From contig CAUYLG010034683.1 in the NCBI GenBank assembly GCA_963573385.1, positions 248,001 to 312,000 of the forward strand: a stretch of 64,000 nt of DNA, read 5' to 3'. This document shows positions 36,414 through 49,290 of the stretch, piece by piece. Every line of letters starts with the position of its first letter. The stretch's first letter is position 1. This stretch comes from Cacajao melanocephalus. Its lineage: Eukaryota; Chordata; Mammalia; Primates; Pitheciidae. The translations under genes and the position numbers were made by a program. The notes beneath the pieces are model-generated. The model did not search any database. It was not told the origin of the DNA and saw only the letters and a program-made list of their open reading frames with translations.

Positions 36414-36785
36414 AAGAACACACTACATTTGAGAGCAGTTTTAGATTTAGAGAAACCTAGTGAAGCTAATAGAGTTACCATGTGCCTCTATCATTTTCCT
36501 TACTGTGAACATCTTACATGAATACGATATATTTGCTACAAATAATGAGCAAATATTGATATATTATTATTAACTAAAATCTATAGATTCAGATTTCATT
36601 TTTATCCAATGTCCCTTGCTAAACTCTATTATTTCCAATAATTCTTCCATAGATTAAATTGATTCCTTTGTAAGCAACTATTTATTCTGAAAATAATAAT
36701 TCTTGTAGCTCTTTTCCAATCCTGTGTCTCACTTTAGCTGTTATTGTTGTTCATTTATTTTTGTGCTGATTAAGACTTTCAATAG
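36414..36785 (-). repeat. L1-like AT-rich fragment
   Basis: GAGAGCAGTTTTAGATTTAG and GAACATCTTACATGAATACG resemble sequence found next to old L1 copies in antisense orientation. Weak. Confidence 0.45.
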
Positions 36786-37065
36786 GTCCAGGCACAGTGG
36801 CTCACACCTTTAATCCCAGCACTTCGGGAGGAGGATCGCTTGAGGCCAAGAGTTCCTCACTGGAGGAAGAGTTCCCCCACTGGACAGCACGGTGAGACCT
36901 CATCTCCACAAAAAATAAAAAATCAGCTGGGCATGGTAATGCACACATGTAACCCCAGCTATTCGGGAGGCTGAGGCAGGAGGATCAAGCCCAGGACATC
37001 AAGTGAGCCATGTTCACTCCACTGCATTCCAGCTTGAGTGACAGGGTGAGACTCTGTCTCAAACA
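36786..37065 (+). mobile_element. Alu (sense, old, rearranged)
   Basis: Head GGTCCAGGCACAGTGGCTCA; missing GCCGAGGC in the left monomer and carrying a local 20-bp duplication (AAGAGTTCCTCACTGG / AAGAGTTCCCCCACTGG). Right monomer ends at GACTCTGTCTCAAAC with almost no A tail. Confidence 0.9.
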
Positions 37066-38305
37066 CATTCCATAGGATGTTGAATAGAAGTGTTTTGAGA
37101 ACTGGTCTCATTTTGATGTTAAAGGGGCTGTCTCTAAGGTGCCACTTTTTAGAATAATTATTTTAGGTGTTTCTGGGATTTTATTGGTTTAATAAGTATT
37201 ATTTTTTAGGTAAGAAGGATGAGTTAATTCTCAATTTAGGCCATGCTTCCATCATAAATGATGTTAATATTTTTAAGTTAACTTCTTGTCAAGTATAAAA
37301 TACATGCAGAAAGAGAAGCAAAACACATATGTACCACTCAGGGAATTGTTCCAAGGTGAGTGCACTTGTGCAGGCAGCACCAGGACCAAGAAGCAGAAAG
37401 TTGCTGTGTCTTATGAATTGCCTCATCCCCTGGCCAGTTACAACCCTGTTCTTGAGGGAAGCCACGAACCCAATGTCTAACCCCATAGGTTAGTTTTGCC
37501 TGCTTTTGTCCTTGGTGTAAAAGGAATTACGCTGTACATACTCATTTGTGCCTTGCTGTTTTCACTCTCTAAGGAGGGCATCCACACTTTGGGGCATTGT
37601 AGATGATCAAGCGTCCTGCTCTAAGTGTTTCACTACATTATACGCTAAAGTTGATGTGTCTGTTCCATTATTGATAGGCATTTGGGAAATTCCTAGTTAT
37701 GCGATAATGAATAGTGCCTTTATAAACTTTTCATGTCTTTTGAAGAACCCATGTATGCGTTTCTGTGAGATATGAACCTAGAAATGAAATTGCTGTGCAC
37801 AAGATGTGGATTTGTTGAGCTGCTAAGAATTCTTCTGCATGGTTTCCCAAAGTGGTTGTACCAATTATATTCCCACCAGCAGTGCATGAGCTGCCTTTAA
37901 CCCCACACCCTCAAGACCGGCTATTGCCTGCCTTGTGTGTTTGGGGCATTGTGGCATTGAATTATTCAATACCAGTTAATGAAGTGCTGCAGATTTTCAT
38001 GTGGTATTGACCATTTGAACATTTATCTTTATAAATGTCTCCTCAGGTCTTTGGGACAATTTGCTTTGAGTTGCTTGCCTTTATAATTTATATGTATTTT
38101 AATATGTTTTAGATACAAGTCCATTTATTACGTGTGTTTTAAGTGTTGTGTGTATTTTAAGTGCTGTAATATGTTTTCTGTGTTACATACATTAAAAATT
38201 TTCTCCACTCTGTTTCTTGACTTTTACCATTATTAATATGTCTTCTGAGGAAATTGATCATACTTATTTATTTGCTTGTGCTTAGCAATTTTAATATCAA
38301 GTTTA
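37066..38305 (-). repeat. Old L1M/L1ME copies (antisense)
   Basis: 37066-37270 is ORF2 antisense (GATGTTGAATAGAAGTG). From about 37285 a second L1M begins again from its 3' side (AGGTTAGTTTTGCCTGCTTT, CCATTATTGATAGGCATTTG, TCCCAAAGTGGTTGTACCAA, TATTCCCACCAGCAGTGCAT), so at least two L1 copies abut. Confidence 0.82.
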
Positions 38306-38313
38306 AGATTTTA

Positions 38314-38666
<353 letters not shown>

Positions 38667-38761
38667 TCAATCCCGCTAAACCTCACCTTCCTCCTCCGTA
38701 ACTCAGTGTAGTGACCGTCCTATCTCATGGGCTGTCTGGTGTTCCTCTGAGATCACACATG

Positions 38762-39545
38762 CAGTGGCCCCATGTGTCTTCTGTGTCCTCTGAGACAATG
38801 ATGTGTGAAGTGACCTTGTGTGTCTCTGAGACAATCATGTGTGAAGCGTCCGTGCATGTCCTCTGTGTCTGTGAAACGATCACGTGTGAAGCATCCCCGT
38901 GTGTCCTCTGTGTCTGTGAAACCATCATGCGTGAATCTGCCCCGTGTGTCCTCTGTGTCTGTGAAACCATCATGCATGAAACTGCCCCGCATGTCCTCTG
39001 TGTCTCTGAGATGATCATGTGTGAAGCATCCCCGCGTGTCCTGTGTGTCTGTGAAACCATCATGTGTGAATCTACCCCACATGTCCTCTGTGTCTGTGAA
39101 ATGATCATGTGTGAAGCATCCCCACGTGTCCTCTGTGTCTGTTAAACCATCATGTGTGAATCTGCCCTACAGGTTCTCCGTGTCTGTGAAACGATCATGT
39201 GTGAATCTGCCCCGCGGGTTCTCTGTGTCTCTGAGATGATCATGTGTGAAGCATCCCCGCATGTCCTGTGTGTCTGTGAAACGATCATGTGTGAATCTGC
39301 CCCACATGTCCTCTGTGTCTGTGAAATGATCATGTGTGAAGCATCCCCGCGTGTCCTCTGTGTCTGTGAAACCATCATATGTGAATCTGCCCCGTGGGTT
39401 CTCTGTGTCTCTGAGATGATCATGTGTGAAGCATCCGCGCATGTCCTCTGTGTCTCTGAGAGGATCGTGTGTGAATCTGCCCCGCATGTTCTCTGTGTCT
39501 GTGAAACAATCATGCATGAATCTGCCCCATGAGTTCTCTGTGTTT
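38762..39545 (+). repeat. 45-bp minisatellite, about 17 units, with higher-order structure
   Basis: Unit theme GTCCTCTGTGTCTGTGAAAC + GATCATGTGTGAA + GCATCCCCGCGT or TCTGCCCCACAT, period exactly 45 bp. Two unit types (GAAGCATCC and GAATCTGCC) alternate, and a block of four types recurs (units starting near 38993 and near 39218, then a partial near 39398), giving 225- and 180-bp higher-order steps. Because 45 is divisible by three, frames stay open on both strands for more than 120 codons; this is a by-product, not evidence of a protein. Confidence 0.95.
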
Positions 39546-39984
39546 TGTAGTTACCACCTATTGCCGGGATCATCAGGTAACTTTTGCCGTCGGGTTTTAT
39601 ATCTCTTTGGGGGCCAGTTAGAAAACCTGTCACTTCACAACTATAAAATTTTACAACCTACCAACTGTACAAATATTGATTCTCTATAATAAAGGCCTGG
39701 CCTTCCCAAGTGGTGTGTAGAGCTGCGAGATCTGTCCATCTCCCACACTCCCACCCCTGGACCCTCCGTCCTGCAGCATGGCCTCCCTGAGGGGCGGCCC
39801 TCAGCCATAAACCCATAAACCGTTCCCGAGGGCCTCCATGATGGGAGCCATAACATCTCAGTAAACTGCAGCACGACCGGATGTGGTCACCAAGGCCGAC
39901 ATTTGTAAAACCTGGACATGCCCAGAAATATCTGGAATACGTGGCAGCTAAAAAATAAATGGCAGAAGAGAGATATTATAGAAG
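39546..39984. other. Unassigned sequence
   Basis: No feature recognised beyond the end of the minisatellite. Confidence 0.4.
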
Positions 39985-40065
39985 TCATCCATCCACTCAT
40001 TTATTCGTATTTATTCATTCAACAAAACTGAGTGTCTTCTGCCTGCCAGTCTTTTTCTAGAGCCC
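39985..40065 (-). repeat. L2-like 3' end (antisense)
   Basis: TTATTCGTATTTATTCATTC, AACAAAACTGAGTGTCTTCT, GCCTGCCAG. Confidence 0.5.
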
Positions 40066-40129
40066 CTGTGGAGCTGAGTTCGGGCCTCCTCATCTTTTAC
40101 TGTGTATATATGTACAAACTTTATTTATG

Positions 40130-40510
40130 ACGTTACTCATATATATTCATTCATGAGTATTTATCGAGTGCCTACTATGTGTCAGGCCGTGTCGGGGCAT
40201 AGTGGTGGCTACACTGAGTCTCAGTCATCACAGAATTTACATTTTGTTTGGGATTACAATATACAGCAATGAACTACAGAGATATGTGATCGGACAGGTG
40301 GTGACAGGTGCTGCGAAGAAGAACAACAGAGGGTAATGGAGGAGAGGCCTCCGGGGCCAGGTGCATTACCTTGCTGTGTGCAGGGCCTCCCTGAGCTGGT
40401 GGCCTTTCCATGCATATTTAAAAGGAAGGAGGGCTCAAGCCTCGCTGATGTCCCGCGGAGTATGTCCTAGGCAGAGGGCTCAGTGAGGGCCAGGTTCCTG
40501 AGGTCAACTT
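40130..40510 (-). repeat. L2 (antisense)
   Basis: Good antisense L2: ATTCATTCATGAGTATTTAT, GAGTGCCTACTATGTGTCAG, AGGTGCTGCGAAGAAGAAC and CTAGGCAGAGGGCTCAGTGA in the right order. Confidence 0.72.
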
Positions 40511-40559
40511 GAGGACCAGCCCAGGGTCAACACTCCTTGGGCAAAGGGAGCTAGAGAGT

Positions 40560-40870
40560 GTGGGAGATTCCAGCAGTCAGCAAACTCATTGAGCACCCAC
40601 TCTGTGCCAGAGGCCCTTCCAACCCTGAAGGATGATGATGCTGTGAGTAGTGGGCAAAGGTCTCTGGGGGGGTTTTCGCTTGCTTGGAGGGTGTGGTGGC
40701 CCCTGGAGTTGGGAGCCGAGGTATGAAAAAGCCATGCATCCAGAGACCCAGATAAACCGCTTCTTGAATTCCCTACTGTGTTCTCAGACAGCAGTAGAGC
40801 CTGGGGTTATAGCAACACACACATGAAATGAGACCGCCCCTGCTCTAATTTATCCTGGACACAAGAGTGG
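40560..40870 (-). repeat. Two short L2/MIR-like 3' ends (antisense)
   Basis: TTGAGCACCCACTCTGTGCC (40588-40607) and, farther on, CCTACTGTGTTCTCAGACAG with GGGTTATAGCAACACACACA (40770-40825). Each is short and diverged. Confidence 0.45.
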
Positions 40871-41169
40871 CATGCATGAAACTGTGAACGGCAAAAGGTC
40901 ATACATGTTTAAACTGATGCACACTTGAATTGCCCTGTGTGATAGGCATCAGGTCATTGCACGGCCACTGGACCACGGCCACGAGTGCACGGCTCTTCAG
41001 ACCTGGCCCGGCACTCCCAGGGTGGCACAGAGGGACATGTGGTAAATATGTGTGCAGCTAACTTGAGACAAGAGACCAAGAACCGGAACTTCCAGAACTA
41101 TTTTGAAATGTAAGCGCTGGTAATGCACCAAAAGGTGTTTTGGGAGTTGAGGGGAGGGGTTCTCTCTGC
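40871..41169. other. Unassigned sequence
   Basis: No feature recognised. Confidence 0.4.
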
Positions 41170-41425
41170 TTCTCTTTTTCTTTCCCTTCCTCCTGGCCTT
41201 TCTCCTCCCTGCCTTCTTCACTCCTTTCTTTTTCTTTCTTCTTTTCCTCCTTCCTTTCCTTTTTCTCTCCTTTCCTTTCCTCCTTCCCTTCCTTTCTTCC
41301 TTCCCTCCCTCCCTCCCTTCCTTCTTCCCTTCCTTCCTTCCTTCTTTCCTTCCTTCCTTCCCTTCCTTCCTTCCTTCCTTCCTTCCTTCCTTCCTTCCTT
41401 CCTTCCTTCCTTCTTTCCTTCTTTA
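41170..41425 (+). repeat. (CCTT)n polypyrimidine tract
   Basis: Imperfect CTTT/CCTT/CCCT for 100 bp, then nearly pure (CCTT)n at 41350-41420. Long serine/proline-rich frames on the plus strand and lysine/glycine-rich ones on the minus strand are artefacts. Polypurine-polypyrimidine mirror symmetry could favour triplex (H-DNA). Confidence 0.97.
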
Positions 41426-41590
41426 TTCATGAATTCACAAATTATACTGGCACCAAACACAAGTGTCACTAATTGTCACAATTAATGAGCCTAGAGAGTG
41501 TGAGGACATCCTGCTCTGTAGACACTGTCAACCTGAGCAGTGTGATCAATTCTCAGTATATTGTTGCTGATTTGTGAATTCACAAATTAT
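41422..41590 (+). repeat. Complex unit A flanked by CCTT tracts
   Basis: Contains ATTCATGAATTCACAAATTA, TGTCACTAATTGTCACAATT, GAGAGTGTGAGGA and CTCAGTATATTGTTG. Most of these blocks reappear in unit B. The family is not recognised. Confidence 0.82.
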
Positions 41591-41705
41591 CCTCCCTTCC
41601 TTCCTTCCCTTCTTCCTTACTTCATTCCCTCCTTCCTTCCTTCCCTCCTTCCCTCTCACCTCTCTTCTTTTCCTCCTTCATTTCCTTTCTCCTTCTTCCT
41701 TCCAT
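41591..41705 (+). repeat. Second polypyrimidine tract
   Basis: CCTTCC/CTTCCC-rich, starting directly after a second copy of the AATTCACAAATTAT motif (41576-41590). Confidence 0.93.
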
Positions 41706-41811
41706 AAGCAAATTTCACCAGGTGATGGACCATGCCCCCAATATGCAAAGTACTTTGGATGCTGAAGTGGCTTACAGGGACCCTGTAGATGCCACCAGTC
41801 ACTGTGGGAGA

Positions 41812-41950
41812 GTGATCATTCTCAGTATATTGTTGTTTATTCATGAATTTACAAATTATACTGACACCAATTGTCAGTATATTTGTAAATTCATGAATAA
41901 ACACAACTGTCACTAATTGTCACAATTAATGGGCCTGGAGAGTGTGAGGA
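41812..41950 (+). repeat. Complex unit B with perfect-arm foldback
   Basis: Shares CTCAGTATATTGTTG, TTATTCATGAATT, ACAAATTATACTG, TGTCACTAATTGTCACAATT and GAGAGTGTGAGGA with unit A but contains an extra inverted copy forming a hairpin: arm 41834-41865, 7-nt loop ACCAATT, arm 41873-41903, with a single missing base. Confidence 0.88.
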
Positions 41951-42217
41951 GTGAGATAGGGGCATCCTGCCCCAAGCCATGCTGTGGCTTTAATAAGCAC
42001 AGCATGTGGGGAGGGGTCCCCAGGAAGGGAACTGGAGCAGGCACTTGTGCCCAGGGATTTTTATGTAAATGGGAGAAAGACATAGTTACGGCTTTGGAAA
42101 GAACACGGTTAACCTGTGTGTCCACCAATTCCTTCCTCATGTGTTTGGAAACTGACTTGAAAAACACACTTGACCCTCCCTTGAACAGTCTCCAAACAGC
42201 GTGTAAAGGAGTGAAAT
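41951..42217. other. Unassigned sequence
   Basis: Continues smoothly from unit B; nothing recognised. Confidence 0.4.
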
Positions 42218-43479
<1,262 letters not shown>

Positions 43480-43920
43480 GGGTTGGAGGACTGGGAGATA
43501 TTAATGGAAGACTTGACATTTCAGCTTAGTCTTAAAAATGGCTAATGTTTTGGGAGATGGGAGAGTAGGATAGGAGTGTTCCAGGCAGGGAGACCACCAT
43601 CTACAGGGTCTTCAGGGACAAGGGTGCCATGACTTGGATGGACCTCACGTGAACTTGGGCAAAAGGATCCAGTGGAGATGAAGTGGGGCAGGCAGCATGG
43701 CCAAATGGAGAGGCCTCAGGGCTGTGTCCGGGTTTGGGGTTTAGCTTACAGACAAAGGGATCAATCGTGGGTTTTGGAGATGACAAGTCTTGGCAGAAAT
43801 GTTCGGGGGAGACGGAGGTGGGCAGAGATCAAAGCAGGAATGTTCCTGTCTAAGAGGCATGACCTAGAGCCTGCAGTGATGAAGACAGAAAGGCCGCTGG
43901 ATGTTTAAAGTGGGGATTTG
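43480..43920 (-). repeat. L2 internal sequence (antisense)
   Basis: AGACTTGACATTTCAGCTTA, GTGTTCCAGGCAGGGAGACC and the following GGAGATGAAGTGGGGCAGGC, CAGTGATGAAGACAGAAAGG blocks agree with antisense L2 upstream of its 3' end. Confidence 0.55.
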
Positions 43921-45349
43921 GTGATGAGTTTGACGTGTGCTCTGCAGGCAGCATCAGAGGATGCTGCAAGCGCTGATGCGGGGCTGGCTGGGAGAATGCT
44001 CACTCAGGAAGGAGCCAGGAGCTGGGTGAGAAGGCCCTGCAGGAGGAGAAAGCTGGTGTGGTGGCTTCAGCGCCTCGGGGCTGAGGCCACAGGCTGCGGA
44101 GTCAGCTGCCTCCTTTGAATTTATTTTTCTAAATTTCTTAGGTATCAGAAAGACTTTACTGTATTTTTAAAAGAGTGCTTATGGTTTGCTAAATAAACAT
44201 GGTATGCATCCATTGTGAATAAATTAAGAAATACATAAATGGACCCCCAGAAAACTGTGATAGGAAAAATATTAATAATTATAACCCTAAATATCTTCTA
44301 CGGAGGTAGATCCTGTTCAACAAGGGCTGTTTCTATGCCGAGACCTTGCTGGATTGTGTCCTGCAAGGGTAGGGACAGGAGGTAGGAGTGCTGGGGGACT
44401 CTGGGTAATGGGGAGAATTCGGATGTTCACATGGGAACGAGGAGGCGAGGAACTGGCGGGAAGCAGAGACGAGGATGGATCCGCAGGAAGGTAGAGCTGA
44501 GAGCCTGGATGTGCCCCCTCATGGCCCCCAGTCTTGGAAGTTCTCCTGTGCCAGAGGAGAGTTGAATCAGGGATGGGAAGACTCGAAACAGATAACACTC
44601 TTAGATTCAAGAACCAAGAAGACAGTGGAGGAAGGCAGAACAGGCCCTGGAATGGACAGACATCTTGGGGAGGCCTAGGATCCTTGGCGTTTATGGAATT
44701 GGGCTTTAAGCCAACATTACCATGCTCTGTGGAGCACAGGTGGCAGCGGGAAGAGCATAGCTAGTACACGGGTTGCATCAGAAATCAAAAACTTAACCAT
44801 AGCTAAGCAGTTTATTAATAAATTATCCACATATAATTTAGTTTATTGTATTTCCTTAGAAAGAAGTAAGCAGCAAATGGTATCATGCACTACCCAAGGC
44901 AAGGGAAACATAACAACATAATAGGTAAGGTGTGGCAGGATGGGACTGATGGCAGTGTGGCCCACAGAACTTAAATGCTGGAAGAAAAGTGACACAAACA
45001 AATATGCAGGTAAATATGTAAAGCCCCACAATAGCAGATCCAGTGATAGCAGAAGACAAATAGGGTTGGAAATTGGCTGTCATCTCTTGCCCAGACACCA
45101 TTCTCAAATGGATTATGGACTTCATTTCCCAGCTTCCATAAAAATAAAGAAACGGACAAGAAGGAAGAAATGGAAAAGCCGGGGGTGAATGACTGGAAAA
45201 CCATCCAGGAGGGGGAACGGAAGGTGGACTTACACATCCCCAGAAGTATTTGGGTCTGATCTCGGATGGAGCCGCTGAAACACATGCCAGCATACCCGGA
45301 TATTCCCCAGCAGTGCAACCCATGTGTGGGCAGTGCCAGCCAGGTAACC
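43921..45349. other. Unassigned sequence
   Basis: No confident repeat. AT-rich 44110-44310 could be an old L1. The 163-codon minus frame at 44883-45374 has no recognisable domain and overlaps the LTR start. Confidence 0.4.
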
Positions 45350-45882
45350 ACACATAGTTAATGTTATGTACCAACTTGGCTGGGCCACAGGGTGCCCAGA
45401 TATGTGGCCAAACATTATTCTAAGTGTTCCTGTAGAGGTGGTTTTGGATGAGATTAGCATTTAAATCTGGAGACTGGGTAAAGAAGATTGCCCTGCCTAA
45501 CTCAGGTAAGCCTCGAAAATCAGCTGAAGACCTGACTAGGAAAGAGGCTGACCTTCCCGCAAGCAGGAGGAAATTCCCCTACCTGACTGCCTTCCAACTG
45601 CAACATGGTCTTATTTTCTGCCTTCGGACTGGGATGGAGACAGCAGCTCTTACTGGGTCTTGGAATCAGCTTTAGACTGAAACTGTGCTATCAGGCCTCC
45701 TGGATCACTTGCTGACTCACCCTGCAGCTCTTGGGACTTCCCTGTGTCCATAAATCTGTGAGCCAATTTCTTAGAATAAATCTCCTTGTAATAAATTTCT
45801 CTCTCTCTCTGTCTCTCCCTCCCTCCTTCCCTCTCTCCCTCTCTCTTCCGTTTCTCTAAAGAACCCTGACTACTATACCATG
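45350..45882 (+). repeat. Solo ERVL-type LTR (MLT2-like)
   Basis: Begins ATAGTTAATGTTATGTACCA; CTTGGCTGGGCCACAGGGTG, GATGAGATTAGCATTTAAAT and GAGCCAATTTCTTAGAATAA are characteristic; AATAAA is at 45775-45780. A (CT)n tract (45797-45848) replaces the usual pre-terminal TA-rich stretch, and the end reads TCTCTAAAGAACCCTGACTA. No internal ERV genes. Confidence 0.82.
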
Positions 45883-46269
45883 GGGTCCTTGAACCATCGC
45901 CATTGATATTTAAGATCTTTAAGCCCCAATAGACAGGTGGTGTCACACTTTAACAGGGTCCAGAAAGGATGTGAATTGTGCAGCTGGATTCCTAGACACC
46001 AAGACAGCTGCCCGTGCAGGCTCCCTCGTTATCCCATTAACGTCGCAGTACTGGGATCCTGCAGTTCACACAGCTGAAGGCACTGCATCTCAGTGTGGTT
46101 GGGTTTTACTGTGCACAGTACATCAGGCAGTGATAGGTATAAGGAGGAAAACAAAGCAGCAGGTCCTGATAAGCCTCACTGATAAAGTCACATTTTCCTG
46201 CAACTTTCCTCCATTCATAATTTACATAATTTATATCACAATGAAGATCCAATTTCATTTGTATAATGC
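45883..46269. other. Unassigned sequence
   Basis: No family recognised. Confidence 0.4.
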
Positions 46270-48759
46270 AATTCATAATATAATTTCTTTATAATTCACA
46301 CACCATAAATATCCCTCCTTTGAAGGTTGTAATTCAAAACGTTTGAATGTATTCACAGAGGTGAGCACAATTGCCACTATAGAATTTGAGAACATTTTTA
46401 TTACCCTGAAAATAAATTCCCTGTCCACTGGCAGCTGTTGCCTCTCCTCTCAACTTCAGGAAAAGACTCATCGACTTAGTCTCTATGGATTTGCCTATTC
46501 TTGACATCCTATGACAATAGAATCATATAACTTGGGATCTTTTATAATAGCTTTTTCAATTAGCATAATGTATTTAAGGTTCACCTATGTTATAGCATGT
46601 GTTATATTTCATTCCTTTCTTGTAGCTGAAAAATATGGCATTATCTGAATAGACCACATTTATTTATCTGTTATCCACTTGACAGATTTTTGGTTGTTTC
46701 TGCTTCATAGCTGTTATGAATAATGCTGCTATGAACATTTACTCACAAGTTGGTGTGTGGACATAGATTTCATTTCCCTTAGATATTTGTCCAGGAGCGG
46801 AATTGCTAGATCATACGGTAACACTACCTGTAACATTTTGAGAAATACTCAAACTCTTTCCTAATGTGACTTCATCAACTTAAACTTCTACTCACAATGT
46901 ACAAAAACTCTGATTTCTTCACATCATGGCCAACACTTGCTATTTGTCTGTTTTTAAAATTTAAGCCAACCTAGTAGGTGTGAAGTGGTAGCTCATTACA
47001 GTTTGGATTTGCATATTTCTGGTAAAATGGCTAATGAGTTAAGCATATTTTCATGGGCTTATCCACCATTTAACTGCATGTCTTCTGTGGAGAAATATTT
47101 ATTCAATCTTTTGCTCATTTTAAAATTGTTTTTTATTGTTATTATTCAATTGTAAGAGTAATTTATATATTCCGAATACAAGTACCTTCTCAGATATATG
47201 ATTTACAAATATTTTCTCTCATTCCATATGTGTCTTTTCACTTACTTAATGTTGCCTTTTGAACAACAAAAGTATTTAATTTCTATGAAGTCCAACTTGG
47301 TGAGATAACTAAAAAATAATGACCTATATCAAGATTATAAAGTTTTACTCTTATGTTTTCTTTTAAGAAGGTTATAGTTTTAATTCTAGTTAGAGCTAAT
47401 AATCTTACCTGCAAGAGTAATGGTCTAGAATCTCTTTTGAATTAACATTTGTACATGAGGTATGGTAGGGAGCCCAATATCATTCTTCGGCAGGTACACA
47501 GCAGTTGCCCTATCACCGTTTATTAAAAGGATTATTTTTTCCCTAGTGAATGGTCTTGGCACAGTTGCCCAAAATCAGTTGATCATAATTACAATGATCA
47601 TTTTTAGACACCCAGTTCTGTTGAATCCAAGTGTCTGCAGATTCCATTGATCTATATATGTCTACCTTTGTTCTGGTACCTACATCCATTCTTGCAGCTG
47701 TAGAGTAAGTTTTGAATTTGAGAAATGTGAACTTTGCTCTTCTTTTAAGGATTGTTATAACTATTCCAGGTTCCTTTAATATCTCTAAAAATTTTAGGGT
47801 CATCTTGTAAGTTTCTGAGAAAAGGCATTTGGGATTTTGACAGGGATCATTTTAAACCTGTATAACAACATGAGGAGCCTTGCCATCTTACCCATTTTAC
47901 ATCGTCTGATCCATGACTGTGGATATTTTCCCGTTTATTTAAGTTTTAAATTTTTAAAAACTGTTTGTAGTTTTCAGTATGCATGTTTATAGATTTTTGG
48001 TAAATACTTTCTTAAGTACTTTGTTCTTTTCAATGCTATCATAAATTGACTTGTTTTTTTTTTAAGTTTTGTTCTCAGATTGTTTATTGCAAGTGTATAG
48101 AAATACAATCTTGTATTTTTGTCATGTACCTGAAACCTTAATGAACTTGTTTATTAGTTTTAATAGTTTTGCATATATGTGTATTTTATGGGTTCTACAG
48201 GATTTCCTATGTACAAGATCATGTTATCCAGAAATATAGTTTTACTTCTTCCATCCAAATCTGGATGCTTTTTATTGCTTTTTCTTGCCTCTGTTCTCTC
48301 ACTGGAATCTCCAGTAAAATGTCAAATAGAAATGGTGAGAGCAGGTATCATTGGCTTGTTCCCAATCTTCGGAGGAAAGCAGTATTTCACCATTAAGTAC
48401 AATGTTAGCTGTGAGATGTTCATAGATGCCTTTTATCAGGATGAGGAAGTCTCATTCTACTCATCCTGTCTTAACTGTTTTTATCACGAAAATGTGTTGG
48501 GGTTTGTCAAATGCTTTTTCTTTATCTACTGAGACATCATGTTGTGTCCTTTTCTTTATTGATATGCGGTATTACACTGATTTTTCAGATGTTTAACCAA
48601 CATGGAAATCCCGCTTGGTCATGGCATATAATCCTTTTTCTAAGTTGCTGGATTACGTGTGCTAGTATTTCCTTGAGGATATCTACACCTACATTCATAA
48701 GGAATTTTCTTTTCTTGTGATGTTCACATCTGGTTTATTTATGATGGTGGGAAGTATGT
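46270..48759 (-). repeat. Long L1M (antisense), ORF2 and 3' part
   Basis: About 2.5 kb continuous antisense: GTTATGAATAATGCTGCTAT, GGCCAACACTTGCTATTTGT, ATATTTTCTCTCATTCCATA, CAGTTGCCCAAAATCAGTTG, TGTCAAATGCTTTTTCTTTA, GCTTGGTCATGGCATATAAT. Frameshifted throughout, so inactive. Confidence 0.88.
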
Positions 48760-48895
48760 TGAAGGTACATGATAAGTACACAAAAATAAATTTTATTTCT
48801 ATGCACTTGCAATAAACAATCTGAACACAAAGTTTGAACATGTCAAGGTATAATAGTATTAAAAAGAACAAAGTATTTAGGAAAATAGTTAACAA
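48760..48895 (+). repeat. L1 fragment in sense orientation at the end of an antisense L1
   Basis: Its reverse complement aligns with 47997-48133: both carry AGATTGTTTATTGCAAGTG, ATAGAAATA, TCATGTACCT and TACTTTGTTCTTTT. It is thus the same ORF2 region, inverted, and overlaps sequence already present in the antisense part. Confidence 0.78.
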
Positions 48896-49020
48896 AAAAG
48901 TCTCTGACTAGTGAGCCCAACGTCTGGGACCCTGTGGGAGAGTTGCTATCGTCTCTGCATTGAGTATATTTTTTGCCTCTTTGAGTGTCTCATAATGTTT
49001 TGCAGAAAACTATACATTTT
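48896..49020. other. Unassigned AT-rich sequence
   Basis: Target sequence of the next Alu. Confidence 0.4.
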
Positions 49021-49290
49021 ATTTTATTTTATTTTATTTATTAAATTTTTGAGACACAGTTTCACTCTGTCACCCAGACTGGAGTGCAGTGGTGCCATCT
49101 TGGCTCACTGCAACTTCCACCTCCTGGGTTCAAGCAATTCCCATGCCTCAGCCTCCTGAGTAGCTATGATTACAGGCATGCACCACCACACCTGGCTAGT
49201 TTTTGTAATTGTAGTAGAGATGGGGTTTCACCATGTTGGCCAGGCTGGTCTCAAACCCCTGGCCTCAAGTAATCTGCCCTCCTCAACCTC
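49021..49290 (-). mobile_element. Alu (antisense, 5'-truncated) with 18-bp target-site duplication
   Basis: (ATTTT)n tail (49021-49045), then antisense Alu up to CTGCCCTCCTCAACCT, lacking about 40 bp of the Alu 5' end. Target-site duplication CAGAAAACTATACATTTT (49003-49020) and CAGAAAATTATACATTTT (49291-49308). Confidence 0.95.

Noticed and set aside
38762..39545. CRISPR-like array
   Set aside because: Units are contiguous with no unique spacers and the genome is eukaryotic.
38711..39633. Cys-rich repeat proteins on both strands
   Set aside because: A 45-bp tandem repeat keeps frames open on both strands automatically; no independent coding evidence.
41218..41469. Lys/Gly/Arg-rich open frame on the minus strand
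   Set aside because: Translation of a (CCTT)n tract.
44883..45374. 163-codon minus-strand frame with a hydrophobic stretch, resembling a membrane protein or ERV remnant
   Set aside because: No recognisable retroviral or cellular motif, and it runs into the start of an ERVL-type LTR.
48179..48532. 117-codon plus-strand open frame with hydrophobic N-terminus
   Set aside because: Antisense to L1M ORF2; not a membrane protein gene.
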